From Monocercomonoides exilis (lineage: Eukaryota; Preaxostyla; Oxymonadida; Polymastigidae): 64,000 nt of DNA. Position 1 is the stretch's first letter. Each line of letters begins with the position of its first letter. The stretch is from NCBI GenBank assembly GCA_001643675.2, contig LSRY02000005.1, positions 64,501 to 128,500 of the forward strand. The letters are read 5' to 3'. Positions 1-13,107 of the stretch are shown here, piece by piece. A program made the translations under genes and the position numbers. Below the pieces are notes generated by a model. It did no database searches, had not been told where the DNA came from, and saw nothing but the letters and a program-made list of their open reading frames with translations.

Positions 1-90
1 TGCATCGGACTGTTAAACGAAGATTTTTTTAAAAATATTTTTGCATTAAATATAATGCAAAAAAAGTAAAATACGCAAATGCACATTTAA

Positions 91-565
91 TTATACGCAT
101 GCGAAGAAGAAAAAGAAAAAAATTGAACAAACAGCTGAAACAACAAGAGTGAGCTGATCACTGTTGAATTTTCGTTTTATATGCTCTGGAAATCCTCTAT
201 TCAATCTGAAAATTGCACGGGAGCATCCGAGCTGTTTCATTATTTAATATACATCTTTGAATATGCAAATATCTATTCAAAGCATACCTGAAGATAATCC
301 AGCTCTTGCTGCAATTGATCTGGAGTGAGCTGCATTCTTTCGAGACCATCGCGAATTCGGCTCATATAAATTGAACCATGTTCATAATAACTGAAAAATA
401 AATTAGTTTATAAGTAATTTGCTAACAACAAAAAAGAAACCATTTATCCGAAACAAGGTCCTGGTTTGCAAGCTCATCAATAACATGTAGAGAGACAAGA
501 TCTGGATATAAATCCGAAAGCTTGTCAATTCTGTTTAATATTTCAGTTGCTGTAACTTGGGCCAT
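91..565 (-). CDS. Small spliced gene, candidate Mediator subunit 10 (MED10/Nut2)
   Basis: Exon 1 is 441..565, starting at the ATG whose complement is 563-565, and exon 2 is 288..390. The intron between them runs GTTTCT...TTTCAG. Together they give 76 codons in phase 0, followed by a GTATGC donor at 287. The third exon is unresolved. An acceptor after GAAACAG gives a tail that reads to a stop at 91; the better-looking TTTTCAG acceptor gives only two residues and a stop at 197. The predicted protein is small and helical. Its middle (LHVIDELANQDLV) and possible tail (RLNRGFPEHIKRKF) recall the spacing of MED10, which links parts of the Mediator middle module in RNA polymerase II transcription. 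That match is from memory and weak. The start codon is only 73 bp from the divergent zinc-knuckle gene. The gene itself is probably real; its name is tentative. Confidence 0.45.
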
Positions 566-638
566 GATATTTTGTTCTCGATGAAAATAATTCTGAAATA
601 TTTTTCGATCTTATGCCATATTCATTTGAATTTATATA
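566..638. promoter_or_regulatory. Short shared region between divergent start codons
   Basis: Only 73 bp, A+T rich, separate the ATG of the small gene on the minus strand from the ATG of the zinc-knuckle gene on the plus strand. Any core promoter elements for both genes must lie here or inside the 5' untranslated regions. No recognisable motif stands out; the role is inferred from position alone. Confidence 0.35.
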
Positions 639-3600
639 ATGTCGGAGGTTTTATGCAAAGTAAAAATATCTGAAGATAACAAAGAACCGAACAACAATTT
701 AAAAGAAAAACAAGAAGTTCAAAAAGTGATTCAAGCTCAGGAGACATCAGTTTGTTCTTATTCTAAGAAAAATATTCTTTATCAACGTGTTTTTGTTTTA
801 TCAATTTCAACCTTAACAATATGCTCAAGAAAAACCAGAAATTAGATAACTATAGCACATTTGCAGTTTATCCTCCGATTTGTGAAGAAAATTTTATTTT
901 ATCTGATTTGTGCAACGATTCAAGTTCAGTTGGATCGAATTGCGAAGTTGTAAATTTAAAATCGCGGTTCACTCCATGCCATTGTAATGAAGATGAAATA
1001 ATTGATCTCGAAAAACCTGAATCACCTTTTGAGCTCTGTGATTTTGAGGAGGAAAATGCTGAAAAAATGAATGCAATTCAAATACAAAACATTTCCAATG
1101 AATCTTCAAAGGAAGTCACCGAAACCAATCAAAATAAAAATGAAAAGGATATATATCCATTAGTTGATAATATTAAAGGACGAACACGATCAAGGTCAAC
1201 AATGATATCACATACATCAAGCTTTGCTACAGAGGCCGTTCATCGACAAATCACACCCCGTTCCATATCGAATTATGAAAAAGATGTGGTCTCGCACATT
1301 CAGAATTATGATGCTTGCGTTAATACTAACAGTTCAAAATCACATTCCGTTCAATTAGTTCCATCTGGTATATTGGCGACTCGTAACCAAATTAACACAT
1401 CTCTATCACAGGTATCGATGACCCCAGCCTCATCTTTGTCACAATTCTCTGCGAATTCTTCAGACTGTCAATCGTCTGCTGATTCTTATGAGTCTTCTGG
1501 AGATGGTATTCTTACAGAGCTGTCACAGGCTGATTTTTCTATCGATTCGTCTCTTGTGCCAGTTGTTGATTCTGATGACCAATGTTTTTTACATTTGCAG
1601 CCACTCGAAGATGATGCCAGACATTCACCTTCATCACTTCCATCTCCATCTGCATCAACGCCAGCCTCATCATCGCCATCTTCTTCATCTTCATCATCGT
1701 CACTTTCCCTCTTGACAACTGATTCTCCAAACAATGCCTCGTTTCCCATGGGCTTTGCATCATCTCCTCATTCACCAAAAGCAAAGCATTCTGTTTCTTG
1801 TCACTCAGCACTTAATTCACAAGGCAGCTTTGCAGCTGACGCTCTCAACTCACATTCTCACTTTATCAATGCAAACACAAACATTCCATATCAACCATCC
1901 AGAACACGTCCCTTCTTCTCCACTCACTCTGAAGGCGTTCCATCAACCTTCATTCAGTCTGACAGTGAATTGTCCACACAGCGCACATCATCTGTGAGAT
2001 CTGCAACTGTATCAGAAACATCAGAAACCATCGAAGAGTCAGAAACATCAGAGACTATTACATCGAGCATGTCTCTGCAGACACCTTCTACAGCCTCGTC
2101 CATTCTGCACTCATACGATTCAACTGGCTCGCCTGTGGAGCATGTCAAGCGATCAGTCTCTGAGAACATCGCACTTCTAAACGCAGGAAAGACATCCATC
2201 AGCAGCAGCGCCAAAAGGAAATCACCAGAGTTAAAAAACAAGCAGAGAATAGACAGATCCACTTCTTTAATCCACGAAACAGTCCCCAGCAGCCGCCAAA
2301 ACAGCGAAGTGCAATCTTCTGACTTTTCGTCAACTTCTGTTGATTCCAGTGCATCCGAGTCGACAAGCAGCGTGTCTCCGTTTGCGTCGGTATTGGCTAC
2401 AGCTGACTGCGTGGAATCACAAACGCCTCACTCTTTCCCGTTGGGATGCGAGTTCTCTGCAGAAGTGCTCCCTGATGCGCCTGAAGAAGAGGAAAAAATC
2501 GAACTGAAAACGCAAAAATTGAAAGAAGAAGAGGAGGAAGAAGAACCATTGGAAAAAGCTGAGCAGCCTCTGTCTCTTCTTCCAGATGATCACACTACAT
2601 CTGGGGTGTCTGCATCAGTGTCTGTATTGTCTGCTGTTTGCAACACTCCTTCTCTTCAGACTTCAGATGTGATTCCTCCAAGTGTTGGGTTTTCTTCGCC
2701 TTCAATGCCACATCTGCAGGTATTTCCACCTTCTTCATCAACACTGTCAACATCATTATCATCCTCATCTTCTTCATCATCCTCTTCTGCTTTTGATAAC
2801 CCTGCCACTGTTTCACACACCGATTCCTCGTTTGTTCTCTCTCTTTTATCAGCATTCAAGCCATCACAATTGTCTGAAAATGACACAGCCATTGGGAACG
2901 TCCCAGCACAAGATTTACAAACAAGCCAAAATCAAAGTCATTCGATTCCTTTTGAAACAAACAAATCTGCAATTCCTCAGAATTTTGAATGCTTAACGAG
3001 CAGCTTTGCAGATAATGATACAGAGTCAATGGCAGATAAACAACCTCCCATTCAGCAGAGACAAGAGCAAAAACCTCTTTTTATTATTCCACCATCATCT
3101 TCTTTCTCAGACACGATTTCTTCTTCTTCTTCTTCTTCTTCTTCTTCTTCTTCTTCTTCTACAACTTCTACTTCATCTTTTAAGCTTTTGGATTCACAGC
3201 GGGGTTTGCTCCCTTCTCCAACTTCTTTTCCCACCTCATCTGTCCAAAACAACACCTCTCAAATTCCTGGGCTGGATGCTTCAGCGACAGAATTTCTGCC
3301 CTCTTCGGCCAATCCAAACCCGCCAGGCTATTTCTATGCATTTCCAGCACCATTCCCTCAACTGCCGATCAACAGTTACATGGCATACGACAATTTTAGT
3401 TTTTTAACTCAAAAAGCATCTTTCCCTTCAACATTTCCTGTGCCTCAGTCTTTCGATGTAGAAAGAGCCTTCAAACCTAATTTCGCCCCATTTCCATATC
3501 AAGAGCTGCCCGAACCATCACAATACCAGCCAAACAACACTTATCCATCTGAACCATATTTGCCATTCTCAAGCGAGCATCCGTTGGGCGCAGAAGGCAA

Positions 3601-4323
3601 CATGCTGGCTGTTGGCAATACAAACAGCGCAGCTGACGATCCAGCAAATGCTGATGAAGCAACTGTGCCGACAGGACATCAGAGAAGAAAGCCCTTCTTT
3701 GGGTTTATTCCAGAAACATCTGAACAGACGAAACAAAATTCAGCAAAAACTGCACAGAAAGAAGACGCATCACTTCGCCATTCGTATGCAACATTTATTT
3801 ATTTATTTATTTATTTATTACTTATCTTTCATTTGTGTTTTGACTGTTTGAAATGTATTATTTTTTTAATTTTTTCCTTATTGGAACCAAAATTTGCATT
3901 TGAATGATAACCTATGCTTATACTAACCATCCCCCGCCCCCCTTACCCCTTCAATAATGTGATCTTTTCAGTGCTGTGCGCTGCTTCAGATGCTCTGCTG
4001 TTGGCCATACTTTCGACGAGTGCCCATTTCGATCAAAAGACGAAGTCTTGTCAAAAGCCGCGTGCTTCAAATGTGGGAAGACAGGGCATTTCTCGCGCAA
4101 CTGCCCCAACGAAGACCGTCGCGTGTGCTTTCTGTGCAAGAAGCCAGGACACGTCCAGAAGAACTGCCCGTCGCGTGCGTGCTCGCAGCTTCCGTTGACG
4201 GTGTCTCTGACTGAAGTGATGGCTCGGCACAAAGTGACAGACGTTCCGCTGGTCATTCCGCCGGAGGTTGTGAGAAGTGAGAATGCAGCCATCGCAAAGG
4301 CAAACTCGATGGCTATATCATAA
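639..4323 (+). CDS. Ser-rich protein with three C-terminal CCHC zinc knuckles
   Basis: Proposed exons are 639..749, 839..3783 and 3972..4323, giving 1,135 residues. The first intron (GTTTGT...CCAG) is one of several phase-compatible choices. The second (GTATGC...TTTTCAG, 188 nt) is firm because it brings the zinc-knuckle frame into register. Residues 1 to about 1000 are low complexity, rich in Ser, Pro and Thr with short acidic patches, and probably disordered. The C-terminus carries three tandem CX2CX4HX4C knuckles at about residues 1023-1077, followed by a short basic tail. Such knuckles bind single-stranded nucleic acid, as in CNBP-type and TRAMP Air-type proteins, so an RNA-binding role is likely. 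The exact partner is unknown and no catalytic domain is visible. Most serine tracts are encoded by TCT/TCA repeats. Confidence 0.8.
3793..3819 (+). repeat. ATTT tetranucleotide microsatellite inside an intron
   Basis: About six to seven ATTT units lie in the last intron of the zinc-knuckle gene, close to its GTATGC donor. Translation through the repeat gives a hydrophobic stretch that is not protein sequence. Confidence 0.8.
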
Positions 4324-6740
4324 TAGTTGACTTGCTTTCTTCTGTTTATGCTGTACAATTTGAAAGTTTGTATATGAAGGCTCTTGAATGAGGAAGTATT
4401 CGCATCAATGTGAGCAATGAAATGATTTTTTTTGCATGAAATATAAGTTCATCAGATATTTGTGATTGATAAGAGAATTGTAATTACTTTTTTGCTTAAG
4501 ATATAGTTGCATACTCAGTTTCCTATTAACGTCGACACACAATTGTTGAATGGCTATGAATTTTTTTGCCAATGTTGTTTTTAGTATTTTGCGAGTTTTA
4601 TTTTTCATTAATATATTAATTTGTTTATTGAGAATGAATTTTATTGTTATGCTTGCAGTTTTCTTTGAAAGCATAAACTGAGTTTCAAAATATTTTTGTG
4701 TATAATTAATAAATGGTACAATTTTGTTGTAAAGATTCCATTTTTCGGTTTGGTGAATTTTGTTTTTGTTTTTGATTGGATGTATTTTATGTATTTGATA
4801 ATATCCTAAGCAAAGCCTTAGCATGAGTAATTATTCTCATTTAGGTTGACTTAGAATTTTTATGTTTGACAGTTTATTTCATTTTTTGCATATTTCATGC
4901 AACTCTTTGTTATCATAATCGAGATCAAAATACAAAAGCACAGAACAAATTTATATTCTCTTTTATTTTGCGATGAGAAATCATGAAGTGCATTACGTGT
5001 CTTTTTTTGAAAGAAACGTTTGTTGGCTTTTTAAAACAAATTGAATTTTCGAAGTGAGTATCGAAATAACCAATTACTATTTTTCTTCGTGTTAAATCCA
5101 AATTACACTTTATCCTCTCCATTTCCCAAACGAATTGCCTTGAAAGAAAACTTACAATCTTTCTGATTCTGCGAAATATGTTATTATCATTGATTATATC
5201 ATTCAAATAACAATGCTATTATTAATCTTCAATTTCGGATGAAAAATACATCTCAACAAATATATTTCGTATTTAAGGTTAAGTGTACAAGATAAAAATG
5301 CTTAAATAACAAATACAAAAGAAACTCGCAATTCTTCCGCTCAAATCCAAATCATCTGACAATGTTGTTTTTCTATATAAATTATAATTCACTGAGTACA
5401 AAGATTTCAAACACTCCAGCCTCGCTCCATTTAAAACAAAAGCATTTTGCGATGCTATTTATCGAAAGCAAAATATGAATATGAAATGATGAGCATTAGA
5501 GTAAATACAATAATTTAATCAACAGAAAAAGAGAAACAATGAAATATTTGTTCATAATTAAGATAAAGGTTAAAATGGACTTGCTTCGATCTAACTTTCA
5601 TTTTGCAATAACATCATTGTAAAAGTCCATAAAAATGGGAATAAGAAGAAAAAAAATTAAAACTTGAACATTAAAGGATTGAGGAACAGAATATATAACT
5701 AATATACTTTTTTTAAAGAAAAATTAAAAAATTGAAAAATGGCAGACACAGAAAAGGCAACACGATGCACTGGCTTCTATCCAAATTAGTGTAATTAGCA
5801 AAAAAACCATTCCAAATAAAATTTATTACACATATATTGATGACAAAAGATTTTGATGATTCTCGAAAAATAAAAAATCGCTCAATAAAAATAATATACA
5901 AAAAAAAAAAGAAAAGGAGTAAATGTATAAACAAGCTTCGAACTTAAAAGGTTTGCCTTTGCTTGCAATATGAGTTATAAGAAATTTACAAAAGGCGTCT
6001 AAACTTTCAAAACTGTCTGTGGATAATTTCCACGAAAACACGAAAAATATCAACAGAAAATGAAAGCTTTGATTACTCAAATAATTACAATATGCAAAAA
6101 AAGACAATCAAAAAACATTTGATAAAAATTTACAACCAAACACATTGAAGTCTATTATATTGATAACTATCCAATGATGCTATATGAAAAAGAAAAGAAA
6201 AGAAAAAATGAGCATAAAAATAAAAAGCAATATAGAATGCCTAGCGAACAAAATCAAGCAAAACAAGATGTCATGATTGACAACAATATATCAAATGATG
6301 CTGACAAGTGAATGGAAGCCAGTCACAAAAAATAAAATAAAAATGAAAATAAAAAAAGAAAAGAATAAAATGATAGACATTACTGGATTCATGCCAATTA
6401 CTTGCTCACAGCAGATCTAAATAAGAGGCGGTTGGATTGCGATATCACAGAAAAACTAAACAAAAGGTTTGTAGTGAGTTCCTCACTTTGTCAACGCAAA
6501 CACTTCAAAATATCCCTCAAATAGACAACAAGATGACCATAACAACAAATTGGAGGTGTGTGCGAAAAATTATGACTTCTTTCATTGTTTTGATCAAATT
6601 CTTATTCATCATCTTCTTTTGTTGCAGAAAATTCTTACAGAAACAGAAGTTCAAATATGAAACAACAACAATAAAACATTCATCGCATTCATCTTTTGAA
6701 TACAACATTATCTTCCCAACTAAAGAGACCAAATGCTTCT
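4324..6740. other. A+T-rich intergenic region between convergent genes
   Basis: This 2.4-kb stretch lies between the 3' end of the zinc-knuckle gene and the 3' end of the RRM gene. Open frames up to 139 codons exist on the minus strand, but their composition is what random A+T-rich DNA gives (Lys, Asn, Ile, Phe), with no recognisable domain. I see no tRNA, no tandem repeat and no transposon ends. Confidence 0.6.
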
Positions 6741-9700
6741 TCACAGAGCAGAATGACGATGCTTCCCATACTTTCCTGCTTCATCGCTGTCTGAATTCTC
6801 CTCATCCTCATCCTCGTCTTCTTCTCTGTCGTTTGATGGACTCTTCACATTTTCTCCTTTGATAGACGAGTCAAGGTGCTTGCTGCTGTGCTGCTTCGAA
6901 TGGAAATGATGCGACTGCTTCGGCTTTTCAGGAAGATCAGACTGAAGTTTCGCAATCATCAACACCTTCTGCACAGAAATCGACTCTCCTTTCGCTTTCT
7001 CTTCCTCCTCTTTCACATCAGCCACTTGAATGCTGTCAACTTCTGATGCATCTGCAATCTTCTCCCCTTCCGTCTCAACATCCCCTTCTTTCTCTTCCTC
7101 TGCCTCCGTCTTCTCTTTGCCCATGTTCACCTTCATCTTCATCTCCTCCAGTTCCTTTATCAGCGCCTCCAGCTTGTCCTGCCTGATGATTGTGTACCCG
7201 CTCTGCGACTGAAGCTCCGTCTCAGTCGTGTCCGACTTCAAAGAACCCATCGCCATGAGAGGCACAGACAACTCAGAAGAGATCGAAGAGCGCTCATAAT
7301 GCAGCGATGAGGTGGCAGCTGCAGAAGAAGCACCAGGCGACCACGTGACAGGCACATTGGAGACAGAAGAGACACTTTTGGATGGCACTTCATCTGCCAG
7401 AAGTGTTGGCAGGGTGGCTATTGAAGTGGAGACGAGCGAAGGAAGAATGGTCGGAGACGCAATGAGAGAAGGAAATGAGGACGAGCCCTTTGCGCTGGAT
7501 GATGGTGAATGCAGTGTGGATGAGGTTATCGTGTCTGTGTCTGCAGAATAGGAGCCTGCGGAAAGGGAGGAGGAAGAAGAAGGTGGCTGCAACGAAATAT
7601 TACCGATACTAATAGAAGAGGTGGTAGAAGAAGAAATTGAAGAAGAAGAAGAGGAGGAGGAAGTGGAGGAGGAAGAAGAAGAAGATACCGTATGAAAGTC
7701 CGCTGCTGAAAACGAATAACTTGACAGCTGAGGTGAAATTGGTGTCATGATTGGAGAATTCATTACAGAACACGAAAAAGTATCACACAACATGGAATCC
7801 TTTGAAGGAGCCAGATAGGAGTTGGCTGATGTGTCTATGACAGGATGTGTCCTGGCTGAATGAGCACTCAAAGTGGATGCTCCCATGTGTGGTGTGAAAT
7901 CCAGTTGTGAATGATGAGAGCGAGATGATGATGAGGAGGAGGAGGAGGATGAAGATATTGAAGATGAAGAGGAATATGCGAATGGCACATGAAGAGATGA
8001 CATAGCAGTATTTCTGACAGAAGTGTCATTTGACATGCGAGCATCTCTTTGAGTGTCTGGATGAGCTGAATGCGGCTGATGGAAAGTGATGTTTGTGGGT
8101 GGGCAGCAGGGCGAGTGTGGCCGTGTGTCTGAAGTGAGAGAGGAATATGTTGTGTCGCTGGTGGGTGAGTGGGAGACAGGAGAGCAGAGTGGATAGAATG
8201 TGGATGACAGGCCAGCTGGTGTGGCTGTTGTGTGTGTGTCGCTGACAGACTCCTTTGCCACTGAGGCAATGGACGATGGAGAGGTCGATGCAACAGAAGA
8301 TGAATAATATGAAAACGAATAGTTGTCCCTCTCAGGCTGCGAGAAAGAGGTGTAGAAGTGTCTGTTTATTTTGCCTTCATATGTGAACTGCCCATCTTCA
8401 GCAGGAGTTGCATTGAAATGTGAGTCAGAGTGTGTTTGATGGAGCTGCTGGGATGAATGCTCGCTGCCATCTTTGTTCGAGTTCTGCATCATCGACAGAT
8501 TGCTATAGGGAATATACACTTGGCTGTGGTTGCTCTTCACCAGCAGATCTGCACTGTCTTCGTCTTCATTCAGCTGCATGTCACTTTCTGTTGGCGACAA
8601 GTTGCTCCTCTTCTTCTCTGCCATCTGCTGCTTTGCTAACACCACTTCGTCATCTGTGTTGGCATTGCTAAGCACATTCTTCTTCTCATAGCTTTCTATC
8701 TTCGTCCTGTAAACTCGATCAAACGATGAGTAAGTGTCATCCTGATGCGTCCTCTTCTTCACCCCATTCCCATCTGCCAGCAAATGAAGGCTTCCAACTG
8801 ACTCTGCTTTGGATGCAGCTGAGCCAACATAAACATTCGCACTGGACAAACTGGCTGTGTCTCGTTTGCTGCTGTTGATGCTGGCAATGCTACTGCCATT
8901 GCTATTACTACTATTGTTATTGTTATTGATATTACGCACACTGCTGGATGATGAATTGCTTGAAATTGACTGCACAGCACCTGAGAACACCTTCTGTGAG
9001 GTGAATGATGAAGATGCCTGTGACGATGCTGGCAGAGAAGAGACAGAAGAGAACGAACGAGAAGAATGTGTTGATCTTTCAGACAAGCATTGCTCTGCCT
9101 CATTTTCCGAATAGCAGTCAGAATCTCCTTTGAATTGAGTGCGTTCTGACTGTTTGATGGAAGAAAGGGAAACTTCTTTGAGGGAACGAGAGGAAGAGGC
9201 AGATGAAGGAGATGAAGGAGAAGATGAGGAAGAAGAGGAAGAAGAGGCAGAAGAAGAGGCAGAAGAAGAGGCAGAAGATATGGAGGAAGGAGAAAAAGCA
9301 GCAGCAGCAGGAGAAGAATAGCTTTCGAATGAAGATTTGGCAGAAGAGGCAGAAGCAGATGAAGCAGAAGAAGTGACAGGAGACGAGCGAACTTTTGGCT
9401 TAGAGAAAGAAGATGAAGCAGAACGAGAAGGAATGTATGTGGATGCAGACATCACAGAAGAGGAATACGTTGAGAAGGAGGAAGAAGGAGAAGAAGGGGA
9501 AGAAGAAGAAGACGAAGAAATCTTTTGCATTTCATTAGAATTCTCTTTGTGATCACCTACATTTGACAAATGAGGTGTGTATTGAACATTCTCATTGAAT
9601 GATTCTTGTTTCGAAAGCAGATGCTGTTTTTCTTTCTTCACAGAAACATCTTCTTCTCTCTTCCAGTTGGAAGCAGAGGAAGATTCTGCTGCTTTGTTTG

Positions 9701-12700
9701 GATTTTTACTCGAACTGCTGCTAACAACAGCACTTTCATACACATCTGCTTTCTCTCTCATTTCTCTCTTGTTTTGCATATTCTGAATGTTTTGTGTGTT
9801 TTGTTCTCTTTTGCTGTTATTTTGCTGCCCTGATGAAGCCACCTGAACCGGAAAAACATTGTTTTCTGCTGAAAATGTGTTGAAATGCTCGTTTTGAATG
9901 CCCTTTGGATGGAATATCTTGTGAGGAAGAGAAGAGTTCTGCTGAACTGAGGAAGAAGAATTGTCAGAGGCAGATGGAAGAGGAGACAGCACAGATGAAG
10001 CAAAAGATGAAGCAGCAGCAGAAGAAGAGTAACTTGATATGAATTCAGAAGAAGAAGAAGAAGCAGAAGAAGAAGAAGGATATTGATTTGTTGTCATTTT
10101 CAAGTTTTTCAGATTCGGAGTGAATGGAGCAGCAGTCAAAGAGAGAACTGAAGTGATGTTTGAAGCAGCAGCAGAAGAAGACAAAGAAGAAGAAGAAGAA
10201 GTGGAAGAAGGGGTCGGAGAAGGAGAAGGAGAAGGAGAAGAAGACAAGGAAGATGTATCAGTTGCAGAAGAAGACAAAGAAGAAGAGAAAGAAGAAGAAG
10301 AAGAAGAAGAGGCAGCAGCAGAAGCAGAGGAAGCAGAGGAAGAGGAGGAGGAGGAGGACAAAGAAGATTGCTGGGACATGGAAAGAGGGAGAGGAGAGAG
10401 AGAGAACGAGTTACTGCTCTTTTGAGAGGGAGAAATCGATCTGCTTCTGGAGAGGCCAGGGGGAGGAGCAAGAGGAGTCTGATTGCCTGTCTGTTGAGAC
10501 AGCTGCTGGGGGTGTGGTTGGAGTTGTGTGTGAGAGGGGTCAGAGGGAAGAGAAGAAACTGCATCAGAAGAGAAGAGAGGCTGATATGGATAAGAGCTGA
10601 AGTTGTTTGGTGGCTGGGATGGGTTGATGGATTGGGTGTCTTTGTTGGGTGAATGCATGTCATCTGGCTGATGATGATGATGATGAGAAGGATAAGAAGA
10701 AGAGGAGGAGGATGAGGAAGAAGAAGGGAACGAATTGGCAGGTGGATAAGGTGCAGCTGTTGCAGATGAAGTGAAAGGCATTGGATAAGCAGGCTGAAGT
10801 GAATAAGCAGCAGCAGCAGCAGAAGAAGAAGAAGAGGCAGAAGAAGAGGAAGAAGAGGAAGGAGAATAAGAGGGGTTGATGAATGGCTGAGGGGCAGAAG
10901 GAGGCTGAGACGGATGGAAGGCAGCAGGGTTGAGGAAGGAAGAAGAGCGGATGGAGGATGGGTTGTCGAGGCTGGCCACTTCAGAGTTCTGAAGAGATGA
11001 ATGTCTGTCGTCTTCTTTTGGATGCTCCTTTTCGCTCTCTTCGAATGAGATGGAGGAGCAGATGCTGTCTGAAGGCGTCTGGACGTGGCTGGCCAATGAG
11101 TTGACAGACGAGAAGGAGAAGAGGGACGATGAGAAAGGAGCATATTGTGATGATTGGGTGTCCATCGGATGAAATAGAGAAGAAGAAGAAGAAGATGATG
11201 ATGATGCAATGGCAGGTTCTTCATTCAATTTGTGAGGGATGCCCTTCTGACAGGACAGGTTGAAATGAGAAGGGTAGTCAGCAGGGGAAGCAGAAGGCAT
11301 GCCCATTCGAGTTGGATTGAATGGATGCAGAAGTTGAGAGCCATCAGCAGCATTTGGAGCCATTTCGAGTGGAAAAAGAGGAGGAAAAGATGGCTTCATT
11401 GAAGAGAACTGAGAATAAGTGCTAACTGGATTGCGAGAAGCTAACTCAGCTCCTTCATGCCCTTCTCTCATCCCTTCCTGATTCTTGCCCTCTTTCCACT
11501 GCCCATTCATATTCCTGCTGCCGAGTCTTGTATGTTCTGACAAATCAGTTCTTTCTTCAAATGCTCCTCTGATTTCTCCTCTTCTTCCGATCCCTCTCTC
11601 CGCACCTCCCTCTCCCCTCTCCTCTTCTCTCTCTCTCACAGCCGCTTTCCTTCTTTTTGACATGCCTTCGTCTTTCTGCTTCACCCACGCCATGTATTGA
11701 GGAAATGATATGTTGTCATAGCAGATATACGGCCGATGTTTAAGACATGGATGCACAAAATTTGGATCAAGGTAAATGTTCTGGCAGAAGAAGATGATCG
11801 CATTCGTATCATAGAAGCCCATTTTGAAGAAGCTCAGCAAAAGCAAAGGCGTCTGAAATAAAATAAATGCATAGTAAAATTATTATAAAATAGATTCAAA
11901 AATATTAAAGAGAGAGATTAAAGATAGACAAATATATTAACAGTAATAAAGCATGAAGAATAAAAATACAGTTCAGTTGAAAAGCAAATATCACAGTTAG
12001 CAAGAAACTCACAATAGAACATCATACGCTCATTCTTCCCTTCTTCAGCTCATCTGTTGAGAAGAGGATGTATCCCATGTAGCACCCCCACGACTTCTGC
12101 GGATTCAGCACAACATCCAGCACGCCTGCATCAACAAGCTCAGAGGAAATAAAATGCCTCAAAATATCCTTTTTTGGATCAGCTGGGAACCCTCTCGATA
12201 TTTCTGAACGATCTACAGGAAGACTCAACACAGCTCGCTCCACAATAGCTCTGATATCCCCCTCGACCATCACAACCCCGTTCTTTGCCTTTAAATAGAA
12301 GGGAACAACAGTCGGTCCGATAAAAAGACTTGCCCATAGGGTTGATATCCTCACCGGTATTTCAGGCAACGATACAAGCTTTTCACGAGCAACTCTTGCA
12401 GCTGATCTTTCAAAAAACTCAATAAAACAAATTGAACAATCAGATGAAAGAGAAATTCCAATTACTTTGCCAAAGTGACTTCTAAACATTAATGGAAACA
12501 ATAAACAATTATTGTTTACGACATATTGTTAATAGTCATCTTGATTTACATAAAATAATTCATACTGGCAAAGAGAACCGATACTTTGCACAATCGGTAA
12601 AGAGAGGCTCCCATGAAGGACAATTGTTCGATTCATATATGGGCGTTGGATGCGACATAAATGTTTGCTCACAAGCTTTGAAAAAAAGCAAGGAAACATT

Positions 12701-13107
12701 TTTTTATAATCGTACAAAATGTATAAAAAAAACGCAAACTGCAAAATGAAACTGCTGTAAAAATTCAATGCTTTCCTTTTGACGAAAATAAACTATTGCT
12801 GTCCCGATGCTTGAAGAATCATTATTTTGAAGAACAACTTTTCGAACAGCTCCAATTTTTGCGAAATCTGTTTGTAATGATTCACGCGTAATAAAAAGAG
12901 GTGCATTTAGGAGCTTAATTGCATCTGATATAAACAATAAAATTCAACATTATAGCACGTTTTATAAATTGTATTTACAACAAAAAGTTAAATATTCAAA
13001 CCGACGTCTTCTTCTTCATGAGTACTCGCTATTTCAATATCACAGAACAATGGCTTTATGATAAAGATAATTTAAAAAAACATACTGTATGGATTTTGCT
13101 GGGACAT
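6741..13107 (-). CDS. Two-RRM protein with a very long Ser-rich tail (six exons)
   Basis: Proposed exons, 5' to 3', are 13086..13107, 13002..13028, 12740..12924, 12566..12675, 12028..12481 and 6741..11852, giving 1,969 residues. All five junctions are GT-AG and keep phase; the donors are GTATGT, GTTTGA, GTTTGC, GTATGA and GTATGA. Residues about 16-80 and 92-150 each fit a divergent RNA recognition motif: a beta strand (LLNAPLFI; RTIVLHG), a helix, then a KVIGISL / AVRKVVL strand and an RNP1-like strand (GTAIVYF; CSICFIEFF). Residues 150-330 are ordered but unrecognised. From about 340 to the end the chain is dominated by Ser, Ala and Pro homopolymers, with a short coiled-coil stretch and an acidic C-terminus. 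An RNA-processing or RNA-transport role is inferred. The third-exon to fourth-exon acceptor (CAAAG) is the least certain. Confidence 0.75.

Noticed and set aside
4405-4824. 139-codon minus-strand frame in the intergenic region
   Set aside because: Lys/Asn/Ile/Tyr-rich composition expected from random A+T-rich DNA; no motif and no splice signals.
10136-11224. 362-codon His/Leu/Pro-rich frame on the minus strand overlapping the RRM gene
   Set aside because: It is an out-of-frame reading of the TCT-rich serine tail; composition follows from the repeat and there is no domain.
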